A stretch of DNA of 64,000 nt from Acheta domesticus (lineage: Eukaryota; Arthropoda; Insecta; Orthoptera; Gryllidae): positions 64,882,232 through 64,946,231 of the forward strand of contig JAHLJT010008756.1 in assembly GCA_031308135.1 (NCBI GenBank), read 5' to 3'. Of this stretch, positions 45,165-56,303 are shown piece after piece (the stretch's first letter is position 1; the number at the start of each line of letters is the position of its first letter). The position numbers and the translations under genes were made by a program. The notes beneath the pieces were generated by a model. It ran no database searches, had not been told where the DNA came from, and was given only the letters and a program-made list of their open reading frames with translations.

Positions 45165-46460
45165 TGCTCTGGCCACTGCCATTCCCCCTCCGCGGACACT
45201 CTCAGCGGCCTCCACCACCCCCACAACCCCCGCCGTCCGCGTCCAGTTTCATATTAACCCTCAGAACTCTCCCCACCCCCACCTCGCGGCAAGAACGCTC
45301 TCATTTCTTGTTACTGTTTTGCAAGACTTGCACGTACGGCGGCACTGGTTCTCGTCCCCAGTAACATAAACTAGGAGAGGAAAGACGGAGAGATAGCCGC
45401 GGCAGCGGCGGGGACCCGACTGTGTGGTCAGTTTAACTTGTTCCAATACTATTCTCTTAATCCGTTTCCCCCTCTCCTCCGCCTCCCGCGTCGGCATCCA
45501 GCTGCCTTCGACCCGCCCTCCACGCCGCCGACTGCCTCTCTGCGTTTAGCGGAGTCGAGACCTTATAGGGCACAAGTTGATTTTATGACCGCAGTCAAAT
45601 CGAAGTCCTCAGGCTAAGAGGGAGGGAGCGGAGTGGACCTGCTGGAAGAGATGAGAAGGCCAGGGAGGAGAAGCGGAGGTGGGGGTAGAGGAGGTTGAGG
45701 AGGCGCGGGTGGAGAGGATCGGAGTATGGATGAGGGAGAGGGGCGGAGACGGAGATGGCTGACGTGTTGGGGAGGAAGCACGGGCGACGAGGGCGAAGGC
45801 GGCGGTGGCGGGGCCGATGGCGGTGGCCTTAGAGATGGCGGTGGCGGGGGAGGAGGAGGAGAGGGAAGTGGCGGTGGCGGTGGCGGAGACGGTAAGGGTG
45901 GAGAGGCAATGGCGGGGGGTGGCGGCGGCAGTGAGGTAGCCGGGATGGCAGCGGGAAGGTGGCGAGGTCGGGAGTGAAGGTTGTGACGGGGGCGGAGGCG
46001 ATGGTGGGGACGAGAGTGTGGGCGTTAGAAGGGCAGAAACGATGGTGATCGCGGTGGAGTTGGCGGGGGCGTGGCGAGAGCATGAGCGGTGAGGGAAGGG
46101 GCGAGACTGTCGCGACGTAGGCGGGGACGAACGCGACAGCTGAGGAAGGGGTGGAGGCGGAGACGAAATCGGCGGTGGAAGGGGACGGAGCTGGGGCTGA
46201 GATGTAAGTGGTCTGCCGCGGTCCCGAACAACAGACCGCCGCCTGTTATTTGCTTCCAGTGACGGGTTTCGAAACTGCGTCGAGTCGGAAGGGCTGTTTT
46301 TGCAACGTGATGGACGCGTAGTGCATCTCCGCGTTGACGTCGTGCGGGGGCGGAGCTTCGAGGGTTGAAGATTTCGCTCACGAGGGTTCGCTTCTGTCCG
46401 TCCATCAGAGCGAGGTTCGGCCGTCAAGATCCTGCAGACTCTGCGGGACGTGAAGGGGGA
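45165..46460. other. CpG-dense GC island
   Basis: CpG-rich throughout, with GGCGGTGGCGG-type subrepeats at 45780-45960. A 272-codon minus frame is Ser/Pro/Thr-rich, has no domain, and is matched by open frames in other phases. The AT-rich insert at 45577-45599 is annotated separately. Confidence 0.5.
45577..45599. promoter_or_regulatory. Candidate Hox/Exd-type composite site
   Basis: TTGATTTTATGACCGCAGTC contains TGAT directly followed by TTTATGAC, the layout of a posterior Hox/Exd bipartite site (TGATTTATGG-like). Both the core and its GC-rich context resemble the other islands. A short site like this has a substantial chance rate. Confidence 0.25.
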
Positions 46461-48530
46461 ATCTTCGGGGATTTGGAGTTTTTACAGGACTTCTGACTGC
46501 AATGTCGTGGAACATTTGGGAGACAAAGAGCGTCCGAGAGATTTGAGAGTTTGTACCTTCTTGGGCTATCGCGGTGAGTGACCTGGTTAGCCCATATACT
46601 AGAACTTCTCTCAAACATTTTATCTCAATCACTTTAACTATAACTTCTTGAGTGAGTTTAAACAAGACATTTTTCTCATGTTTGTAAATTTTCCTGAAAT
46701 ATCACATTTGCATGTTATTTTGCATATTGGCACCGTCGGTTTAGGAATATAATCCAACGAATGTAATGCTTCTAAATCAAATAATTACAAATAAAAACCT
46801 AAAGTAGCATTTCAACTTCTTTAAATTACAAAATTTACTACATAATTATGTACAAAATTTACTATTGAAAATACAGTTTCGTAACGAAGTTTTGTGCTTT
46901 ATTATTAGAGAAATTCTCATTTGATCAAAACTCTCAGATCTGCTCACAATTCAATTTCTTGAATTATTTATTGTTTCAATTTCTCGAATATATTTTAGAT
47001 ATTAGTAAACATTATGTTAAATCCCATACTGGGTCCACTTAATTGTTTAAGGATGGAATTTCCGTTATAAAATAGAAAAATCACAAAATTTTCTTAAGAC
47101 GTGTTCACAAAACTGCGCTCACAAATTGCTAAACACTGTTACACGCTAATTTCACCTGAGCCCCTTAAACCCAACTGGTAACTCACATTATTCTTATTCC
47201 GAGTTATTTAATGTTTTATCACAGTAACGTGAAAATTAGAAAATGATATACTGCTGAATTTTCTAAAACAAGTGTGTTTATAAAGGTTTGTTTTAACAGG
47301 ACGGATGTGCTTTACTTCTTTATACAAGTTTTAGCACCTGAATAATAAACAAATATGCGAGTAGTTGAAAAAAGCTCATATGACGACTCCACTGATAAGG
47401 ACGTTATCAAGAATATTCCTGAAAGTAATTCCTATATCGTCGTATAGATAGCGCAAGCACCGGTGTATTCGCCTGCAAGATTACTCATTGCTACTCCTCA
47501 CTGAAGGAAGTGGAGGAAATTCAAACAGTTTTGAAATAATACGTATACTGTTTGTTTCCCCACACCTTTCTTTTTCCACTCCTTTCAATTAATTATTATT
47601 CTTAAAAAATTAATTTTGTAATATATTAACACACTCTTGCTATTAGTTTCTTACGAAAGTTCTAGTCTCAGATACGGTATCACTAGTCACCTCTGGTTGA
47701 TAGTCCTTTAAAAAAATATCGATGCCTTCCTTTTAAATTATAAATGAGTGAATCTCATTAATGATAGAATGCTGTAGGTAGTAGTATTGAGAGTGATAGA
47801 ACCAGTTAAGATATTATCAAACTTTTAACTGAGAATCAACGCTGCTGAAATTATGCTAAGTAATGTTAAATTGATCGTTTTTTATTGCTTAATGCGATAG
47901 TTTTTCTGAACCACCTGGTCGTGACATGTACTTGTGACCACGAGTCCAAGGAAATATTATACAAAGAGAAACAACAGCTTTAAAAGAGAGAACAGTTCAC
48001 ACTTGTGTGCAATCGGAAAAGTTTCAAAGTGGCGACAAAATTTAAACTGTCTAGTAACCATGTTCACACTTTCGAGTATATTTTAAAAATAGAATCCTCA
48101 TTGCATAATGGTACCTACAAGTACTAATCTTCATATATATTTTGTAAATATTCGACAAAAAATTATTCTGCAAACTGTACTCCGAATAGAGTTTGTAAAT
48201 AAGCTTACGTTTCTTTAATCGTAGTGTTTTCACAGAACTTTTCCGCCTAGTTTTTAAAATTGATGTAGAAAATAGAGCTTGAATTTTGAAATAAAAATTA
48301 ATGTTCATTTCTCTCCCGTGCCGAAATCTATAATATGGAACCACCCTAACGACCTTCCAGAGGAATGATTGTCTTCTCCCGGCGATCTACCATGCAAATA
48401 CAGTAACGATTAGATAATCGAGAAGCACCCACCTTAACACGAACGGTCGGTACCCTCGCACTGCGTTTTCAGAGTTAGTAAACAGGATTCAGCTATTTTA
48501 ATGGAGCCCTACTAAACGATGGGCCAATGG
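46461..48530. other. AT-rich DNA, nothing recognised
   Basis: No element, RNA or coding feature could be supported over about 2 kb. Confidence 0.5.
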
Positions 48531-48669
48531 ATGCCACATTTACATAAAGGAACGATCCGATACGTATAGCGCATCGAAACTCCATGCACACATACACACA
48601 CACACAGAACCTATCAGCGTCACTAGTAAGCGCCTTGATCGCCACACGACACGACCTCCCACCCTCTCA

Positions 48670-48671
<2 letters not shown>

Positions 48672-48709
<38 letters not shown>
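48672..48709. repeat. (CA)n microsatellite
   Basis: About 19 CA units. Confidence 0.95.
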
Positions 48710-48712
<3 letters not shown>

Positions 48713-48887
48713 GGACTTCACCCACGTTCTCACCTCGCCCGCACCGCCTAACGAGCAACGCTTTCCTCCTCCAGCTCCTCCTCGCTGTGAGGACGGCCGC
48801 CCTCACCCGAGAGCGTCCTCAGCAGCGTCGCCTCTCCTCGCGTCCGCCTGCCGCCTCAGCGCCTCACCTGGCGCGCAGGTAGCTCGC

Positions 48888-48962
48888 CAATTATACTCGG
48901 ATGATGGCTGATTGATAACGTCCTAATGACACCGCAGCCCCGCCCATTAATATTCATGACGC
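48888..48962. promoter_or_regulatory. Dense cluster of homeodomain and Pbx/Exd-type words in GC island
   Basis: Within 75 bp: CCAATTATA (48888), TGATTGATAA (48909-48918), CCTAATGAC (48922-48930) and CCATTAATATTCATGACGCG (48944-48963). TGATTGAT is the Pbx/Exd-Hox half-site layout and TAAT/ATTA are homeodomain cores. The block sits between GC-rich arms. This is the densest such cluster in the window. Confidence 0.35.
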
Positions 48963-49220
48963 GTAAGAGCGGTGACACCGGACGGTCGGCGGCGCCGAGG
49001 CCGTTGCGAGCGACGTCCGCTACGGAAAGCCTGGCTTACGTCGGCGATCTGCAGCTGCGGCGCTTTCGCTATTACCCCCCCCCCCCCCGGCGGGCGGTGC
49101 ACTCGGCCTACGCGACCGTCGTCGCCGCCGCCGCCGCTCGAGGCACCGTTGAGTACGGGCGCACCCGCCCCGCCCCCTCGGCTCAGCACGTCGGTGATGG
49201 ACACCGCTCGTTACGTGAGG

Positions 49221-51020
49221 GCTTAACGAGCCCTGCTTGACACATCCAGGGGTTCGCGAGACACCTCTTGCTCTGGAAATGCTGGCGAGCGGAATAGTTG
49301 CGGAGCTGCGTGAGGACGAGGCACATTAGGTATTACTGCTTTCCGTAGAGACGCATTTGTCATTTTATATATTGAAATGTTTCAATTCGTTCAATTATGC
49401 TCCTAATACACTTTCGTCGTAAGTATGATAATCTGAATCTGTGAGTTTAACAACGAGCCATGCTTCACACATCAAGAGGTATGCGAGACACCTCCAGCAC
49501 TGCAAATGGTGGTGAGCAGAATAGTTTCAGAGCTGCGTAAGGACGAGGCACATTAGGTATTGCTACTTTTCATAGAGACGCATTTGTCTTATTCTATATT
49601 ACAATGTTTCAGTTCATGCAATTACGTTTCTAAAACATTTGGGTTGCAAGGACGTTAATTGGAATGAGTGTTCCAATAGATATCTCTGTTTTGTGGGACA
49701 ACTCTAGCAATGGTGGTGAGCAGCATAGTTGCAGGATTGCATAAGGAGGAACATTAGTTAATACTACTTTTCATAGATACGTATTGGTCATGTAGTATCT
49801 TAAAAGATTGCATTCTATTCTGCGAATCGACTTGGGTTGCATGGAAGTTAGTTTCAATGGCTGTTGGAATAGATATTCTGTGAGTATAAGGGGCCCTGCT
49901 AGACAATCCATGAGCTCGCGATACACCTTTAGTATTGGCAATGGCGGCGAGCAGAATAGTTGTAGAGCTGCATAAGAACGAGAAATATGTTAATCATTAC
50001 TATTTTTTACAGATACTTATTATTCAGAGGCTCCATTACATGTTTCAAGTTAATTCAAGAATGTTATTAATACTCTTGCTTTTCAAGAACATTTATTTAA
50101 ATGACTGAAGTGGATATCACAAGTCGGAGTGAGGAATTAACGAGTCCTGGTTCACATCCTGATGTGCGCAAGACATATGTCATCTACAGTAGTGGCAGTG
50201 GCAAAGAGAAAAATAGTTGCTTAAGGACGAGACACATTAGGCTTTAGTAGTTTTTTCAGATACTTCTTGGTCAGTAACTGACTTAAGATATTTCACTTAA
50301 TTTTAATCATGCTATTACACTGGCGTCACAAGGAAGTTTACATGAATGGCAGTAGCAGTGGATACTAGTCGTTATTTAGCGTTTTAGCAAGCACTGCTTG
50401 ACCCGCTCAAGGGTTCACGAGACACGCCTTCAGCAGCATAGGCAATGGTAACGGGGAGAATAGCGTGGACTGTTTGAGTACGAGATTCAAAATGCATAAC
50501 GAGGCACACTATCATTTTTCAAAGATGCTTACTAATAGATGCTGATGTACAGGTGGTCTTGTTATTTGAGCTATGTTCCAACTACATTCACATTACATGT
50601 TCTTTCACATGAATGTCCATTGCGATAGTTATAGAAATCCTAAAAAGAGGATTTTACTATGCCTGTTCACACATCCAAGGGTTCCCTTAAGGTAACTTCT
50701 AATTAGAGGCCCTAGATACAGAGAGTAGCGCAACCGCTGCCATTTAATATCCTCTCACCCGATAGCCCCATCAAGCAGACGTTAAACAGACGTGATAACA
50801 ATTGGTGACGTCAAGGAGATGTTTAGGATTATTGATGTTGTTTGGGGATAGATTTGCGGATCTCAACATACAGAATACCACACAGTTCCAATCCTCCGGA
50901 TAACTAGATACAAAATGGAGGGATCGGTGCAACAATGGGATGCGCTACTCTTTGTATCTAGGGACTCTACTTCTAATGGTGCCAAACAGCTGCGGAGCTG
51001 CACTGCGACTAGAAATGTAA
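49221..51020 (+). repeat. Decaying ~230-bp tandem array, about 7 units, split by a MITE
   Basis: Each unit has the order AACGAGCCCTGCTTGACACA, GGTTCGCGAGACACCT, ATGGTGGCGAGCAGAATAGT, GCAGAGCTGC, ACGAGGCACATTAGG, ACTTTTCATAGA. The GGTGAGCAG/ATAG anchor falls at 49284, 49511, 49715, 49946, about 50205 and about 50452, giving periods of roughly 204-257 bp. Divergence rises from left to right. The seventh unit (from 50665) resumes after the MITE as AATGGTGCC...GCTGCGGAGCTGC (50976-51003). Confidence 0.75.
50704..50969. mobile_element. 266-bp MITE, hAT-type, with perfect 8-bp target duplication
   Basis: Terminal inverted repeats of 29 bp: TAGAGGCCCTAGATACAGAG (left start) against TAGAGTCCCTAGATACAAAG (reverse of right end), both continuing AGTAGCGCA. 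CTTCTAAT flanks it on both sides (50696-50703 and 50970-50977). An 8-bp duplication is typical of hAT transposition. The near-identical repeats and intact duplication point to a young insertion. Confidence 0.9.
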
Positions 51021-51202
51021 GATTTCCACATATCATTATTTTTCATCAGTTTATTTTCAAACAATTAATGTTGTTTATTTGGGATGAAGGTCCAATTTGC
51101 AACTCGCTTTTATAAAGACGGCGATTCTATTGTATTACTCTTTCATCATACATTTGCAGAAAGCAGAATTAGGAAATACTGATGTTTTGAAAGTGAGGAC
51201 CC

Positions 51203-51322
51203 GACACTGGCGGATCCCGGGGGGGGGATGAAATAAATAATATACAATATAACAAATATGTTTATTATTTAACAAAAGTCTACGATGCCCCCCTCCAATG
51301 ATCGGCTGGATCCGCCTTTGAG
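51203..51322. mobile_element. Small foldback element with GGCGGATCC ends
   Basis: CACTGGCGGATCCCGGGGGG at 51208 is inverted at 51297-51322 (CCCCCCTCC...GGATCCGCCTTTG). Flanks GAGGACCCGA and GAGGCCCGA look like a slightly altered target duplication. The same terminus, in reverse, is at 15598-15617. Confidence 0.6.
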
Positions 51323-52210
51323 GCCCGAAAACATATCCGAGAATGCAGGAATGGTGCCGCTCTCTAACAGCGTCTGACCAATTCTGACGCCAGTCGAGAC
51401 AGTCCGGGAAAAAGTGGTTGTTTGGTTTTTGTAGTTTCTGTGAAGTCTGCAAAAAAATCAAATCCACTTTGGTATGCAAAAGTACGTTCTGGCAGTAAAT
51501 TAATTATAAATAATGTGGTCTATTGTCGCGAAGAAAAAAGGGGTTATTAATACCATTAGAAAGACCGATAGACAGCGCTGCAGTACAATACACTTTGCCA
51601 TCGACAATGCACGCTATTTATAAAAAGCACGGAAAATACTTGTATTTCTCCTTGCACATATCTATTACACAGTAGTTATGTTCTTGTCCGCTTATACTCT
51701 TCCGTTCTCTGCAAAGAGCGAGCCTATACCTCGCTCACCGCCCTCTATGTCATATCTAATCCATCAGTAAATATCTACTGTAGACGTGCGATTATCATTC
51801 AGTCAGCGGTGGCCTCATGTAAACAGATCGCAGTGCTCCGTCTGCAAATGTAAAGTGAACGTGTAATAGATGGTCTTGAAAACGACGTAAAGATCAAATG
51901 ACAGATAAGCGTACATTCTAATTTCACAGTTATATTAAAATTTACGGTGTGTGCTAGCAACAACACATCTGGAACCAATTACCTTTCACTGAAATCAAAA
52001 ATCACGAAATTTGGTTTAGTAGAATGCTCAAATCGCTTTCTAAACGAAAACACTTTAAGTGTTCTAAATATAAAAATGCAAAGCTAAGGCAACATCTTCG
52101 TTATAAACTTTATTTACTTTTATTATACTTATTTACCATGATTACCTTAAAATGATCAGTTCATATTCTCACATCTGTATTGACGTTTTCATTATGAATG
52201 AAACTTAAGC
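51323..52210. other. Unique DNA, nothing recognised
   Basis: No supported feature. Confidence 0.5.
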
Positions 52211-52214
52211 AAGA

Positions 52215-52394
52215 CTAGTGGCGTAACGTTCGGGCTCGCAATGCGTGCGGGCCCAGGTAAAAGAGGGCCTATTATTAGAGAATATTTTTATCATTAAGGT
52301 ACTAACACTACTTGTGTTTGCTATACATTTTATTAAAGGGGGCGCGGATAAAGGTTTTGCGGGCGTGCCCGCACTCATTACGTTATGCTACTGG
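52215..52394. mobile_element. 180-bp MITE, CTAGTGGCGTAAC ends
   Basis: The left end CTAGTGGCGTAACGTTCGGG is inverted at the right end (reverse reads CCAGTAGCATAACGTAATGA). GC-rich arms with GTGCGGGC and its complement flank an AT-rich centre. Superfamily and target duplication are not clear. Confidence 0.65.
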
Positions 52395-52790
52395 GCAGCA
52401 AACTGGGATGCAAACGTTGGAGTCTGTCAGATCACAATTGGCATTTTTGGGTTGTTTTCTCAAACCGTTTGCTACTCTCATGCTTTCCGCTTCACGCAAT
52501 AACTATGGGGTGCTGTTGAGTATTAGCTGACGTTTCATTGTGTTCGTTTGTTTACTGATTTATTGCGGCGACTAAACGGGTCAAGAAGCAAGAGGTCCTA
52601 GGGCAGTGGAGTCAAGGTCCTCTACTGGTGGCTGTGGCACGCCTCGTGGCACCGTAGCATGCCATGAGCTTTTCTGCGCAACTAGCGTCGGGAAAGGGAT
52701 CTATTACGAGTAGTAGTAACCCCGTCGTTTTACAATAGCAATGGCGTTGTCTCTGGTGGCGGGGTGATGAACTGCGTGGACGGGCGATTT
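52395..52790. other. Unique DNA, nothing recognised
   Basis: Moderately GC-rich from 52560, with no supported feature. Confidence 0.45.
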
Positions 52791-52794
52791 CGTC

Positions 52795-53272
52795 GTGGCA
52801 CTCATGCCACGGACTGCCGCTCTCGGCATCGACCTTGACAACACTGTCCTAGGGTTTGAGTCTCCACGATGGCGAAGTTTTAGACAGCAGCTAGATAGCT
52901 AGGTCGAATTCAACCGCTGTCTGGAGGATAATTCTAGCGGCGGGTTGCTTCGATCGGTAGTTTTCCGAAGCTTCTCCGACACCAGCCGAATGCAGGAGCG
53001 GTACTCTAACAAATGGGCCACGGGCCTCCTCCCTCAATACACACACGCACTTCACGAATACATAAATATAAGGAGCTTAGAGCTTGTCCCGGCTGGAGCG
53101 GTGCTTGTTTGGTGGGAGATTCCTGATTGGGGGAAAATCCGCGTCAGATCTTGCCATTCAGCGGCGGTAGATCACCGCAACTGCCAGCGACAAATCATGC
53201 ACTACACTTACGGGATTAACAACCACTGCATGTGACTCGTTCGGACACAAGAAATAATCAATTGTTCGATCC
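52795..53272 (+). mobile_element. tRNA-derived SINE, copy C
   Basis: B-box region TAGGGTTTGAGTCTCCACG (one transition from GGTTCGAGTC). Body blocks are AGCTAGATAGCTAGGTCGAA, GCTGTCTGGAGGATAATTCT, CGATCGGTAGTTTTCCG and AAATGGGCCACGGGCC, ending with ACACTTACGGGATTAA. It lies 440 bp from copy D in opposite orientation. Confidence 0.85.
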
Positions 53273-53338
53273 GTATAATATCCTGGTAAACGATGCTCGT
53301 GCTGGGCTACCGCAGCCGGGAGCACACTTGAGGAAGTG

Positions 53339-53710
53339 CTAGCAATGCGGCGCACGTGAACGTAGCGGCAGCGCGATTGCGTCTGGCAGGTGTCCGCCTG
53401 CGGGTGCCGGAGTCGGTGGCCCGCGGGGCTGCCGCGTCGTCGGTGGTCGCTCGTTAAGCGTAGGCCTAACGAGGTTGGGGCAGGCGATGCGCAACCGGTC
53501 ATCCGCACAGAGCACCTCCGCCATCAAGCCGCCGCTCGCGAACCGGGCTTGCGCCGACGGTTGTAAATCTGTCGCCACGGTATTGTTCCACGTTGGGCGA
53601 ACAATGAAATAGGCATCGTCGGTGACACTGCAAATCGGGATATTCAAACGAGGTTCTCTCCAAGATGCCGGGTTTAAGTGTTGAATGCGTGCACAATTAA
53701 AATAATCTTC
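53339..53710 (-). other. Unassigned GC-rich open frame between inverted SINEs
   Basis: The frame is open for 123 codons from just after a TAG at 53711-53713, at the edge of SINE copy D, to a stop at 53339-53341. It reads NPASWREPRLNIPIC, TDDAYFIVRPTWNN, then ARFASGGLMAEVLCADDRLR and a Pro/Arg/Thr-rich end. The first half has a mixed, protein-like composition and the last part does not. I recognise no domain. It could be a truncated exon or element ORF, or chance, since GC-rich DNA has few stops. Confidence 0.3.
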
Positions 53711-53711
53711 C

Positions 53712-54247
53712 TAATGATCGATTGATGATTCCGGGTGTGGCAACTTGTAATATTATTAGTCCTGTAAGCATAGTGCACGTTTTCCCCGGTAAGTGGCGGC
53801 GATCTTTCCCGCTGGATCAGGCGCCGACCTGCCGTCGGCTAACGAGGTTTTCCCTCAATCAGGTATCTCCACTATCGAGGCACCGCCACAGCCCAGACAA
53901 GCTCTAAGCTCCCGACCACTCTCTCGGCAAGTGTGGTAGCGTAGTGTATGTAAGTGTAAGTGTGTGTAAGGGGTGAGGATAGGGCAAGGAAGAAGGAAAG
54001 ATCGCGCGCAGTTCGTGACCCGTTTATTAAAGTACTGCTCAGGCATTTGCTTGGTATTTATGGGAGATATCACGGAAATCTACCGATCAGAGCAGCCGGT
54101 CGCTAGAATTATTTTCCAGACATCAAATGAATTCGATCGACCTATCTAGCTGTTGTCCAAAATCCTGGCATCGCCGGGACTCGAACCTGGGACCTCCCGG
54201 TCAGAGGCACTGCAATGACATCAGTTGATGCCCTGAGCCTCCTCTTC
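53712..54247 (-). mobile_element. tRNA-derived SINE, copy D
   Basis: Best-preserved head of the family: reverse strand A-box side AGGCTCAGGGC (54230-54240) and B box GGTTCGAGTCC (54177-54187). The body follows in the same order as the other copies, ending GGAATCATCAATCGATCA at 53712. Intact boxes A and B suggest this copy could still be read by RNA polymerase III. Confidence 0.85.
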
Positions 54248-56300
54248 CGGTGTTTTTCTGATGTGATCGAGTCACAAAAAAGACTTATACTCAGATGAGT
54301 GTGCAATGAATGATCTTGATAAGGCAGATAGCTTGCTACTTAATATGCTCATCATTCGACCTTCTCTTTATGGGATAAGTTATATTATATGCGGCGTCTA
54401 CATCTACCATTGAAATGATTTCGAAGAATGTTTTGAATTCTGTATGTAACTCAAAAGACAAATTGGACGCTCTTTGTACAAATACTGAGCGTGCACTCTC
54501 CGTGGCAACTCAACTGTAAAATAGATGGTGCAAATGACTGGTTGCCGTATCACTTAAGACACTCGTAATTCTCATTCCGCATTGATGGGGAACTTATATG
54601 AAATACTATCTATAAGTGACCACTTATTTTAAGAACTCATAATGATTCCCTTATTACTGAAATATCCCCTAAGATTCTGCTATAAGTTGCAATCTAAAAA
54701 CTCGCTCGCGTCTGTCTTTAAAGCGCTCCGGAAAATTGTCACTGGACTGAATTATCTCTGTAAGTTCAAATTTTGTATGAGGAACTCCAAACAAACTTCG
54801 CCTTCTCTCCGATGGCGCTATGACTTAATGTCTACATATTCGCAGTTCTGACAGTCTTTCAAGAGCATCAGGAAGAACCCGCCAAGAATGAGGAATGGTT
54901 CATAATGGGATGAGAATCAGCTCACCGTACGGACATGTGGTCAGAAGCGATCGTAAGATTTACTCATATTTTGTGAGCGAGCACGTGCAATACGTGTGTG
55001 TGCTGCATTGAAATAGTATAGGGCTGCTCTTAAACGCTGTTTACTAGACCAACTGTATAGTCCGTAATATGCAATGGCGGACGATACAAACTGCTTACTA
55101 ATACCGCCTGAAGCTAGTTGATATCGACTGAAATTCCTTCAATTGGACCTTACAATGCACCCTTTAATGTCAAACGAAAACTCGTCATTCATCACTCAGT
55201 CGTGCTACATGCTTTGTTATTTTGTTTAAAGCTACATGTTACATGCTTCGTTACTTTGTTATTAAAAACCAGGAAAACTGCATATAATGAAGAAACAAGA
55301 AGTTTCAGTAGATTATCTCCAAAAAACAGGCTTAAGTGAGTGATAAAGTTCTGAAATTATATAACGAACTCAGAGGATATCGCCATTAAAGATAAAATGT
55401 TATCCAAAATGACATTTGAATAAATTATGTGAAAACGAAAACTCACAAAAAATGACATCCTTCTTGTTGTACGGAAAGCCAGGGATTATGTGTTTATTCA
55501 CTTCTATCTCTATCTTAACATCACAATAGTCCATTATCTTTCAAATTTTCCAAATGATCAAACTCAAAAATATCTGTTTGATATTGTGCATAAATGCATT
55601 TGATAGAGGAAGTTATGACATTGTTATCAGTCGTGAAGGTAGATGTAGATTGTAGATTTCATGTAGATTTCGTAAATAATAATGTATTATCTATCTAATG
55701 GTAATGTAACTGGTTAAAAATACGTGTGAAGATAAGTAAACAATTTTTTCCGTAAGCCATCTACAGCCTTTGCTATTGGTATTACTTGCTTGAATCTCAA
55801 AATTGTGAAACTGCACAATCAATTTTCACTGACACATTATTAGTGAACTGTTATTTCGTATTTCGTTGCAAGTTTTTACAACTGATCAACTTACGAGACT
55901 TTACAAACAACTGATCAACCTATCTCTTTCCAATTTTTTCCATCCAAACTAATAAGCACAATAACACAAAATTACTTATGTATAAGTTCAAATATTGAAA
56001 TTATATGGCGAAGAGAGCTGTGGATGATATTTTAAGAAATAATAAAACTAGTTTTGTAGCGTCACACATTGAAATCATTTTATCAATTTACGATTTTTCA
56101 TTTCGTTCATTTAGATATTTAGTACATTTAGATATTATTTTTCAAAAGCTAATATTTTATAGGTGTTTGCTTAGATCATGTTCCCAAGCAAGTAAGTTCA
56201 CTTTCAACTCTTTAAATATTTTACAGCCCTCGATATATTAGCAGAGTTATGTGCAATATAAAATACATTCAATTTTCCAGTCTTTTACTTAAGAAACATT
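54248..56300. other. AT-rich DNA, nothing recognised
   Basis: No element, RNA or coding feature could be supported over about 2 kb. Confidence 0.5.
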
Positions 56301-56303
56301 TTT

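Larger units (their letters stand above)
48540..49270. other. CpG-dense GC island with CA tracts and C-run
   Basis: Includes (CA)n at 48592-48606 and 48672-48709, the AT-rich site cluster at 48888-48960, and a C-run of about 15 bases at 49074-49088. Open frames on both strands have no domain. Confidence 0.5.

Noticed and set aside
45609..46427. 272-codon minus-strand frame as a gene
   Set aside because: Low-complexity Ser/Pro/Thr composition in a GC island with equally open overlapping frames and no domain.
54165..54245. Functional tRNA gene (reverse strand)
   Set aside because: Boxes A and B are good, but no acceptor stem or proper anticodon arm folds. It is the head of a SINE.
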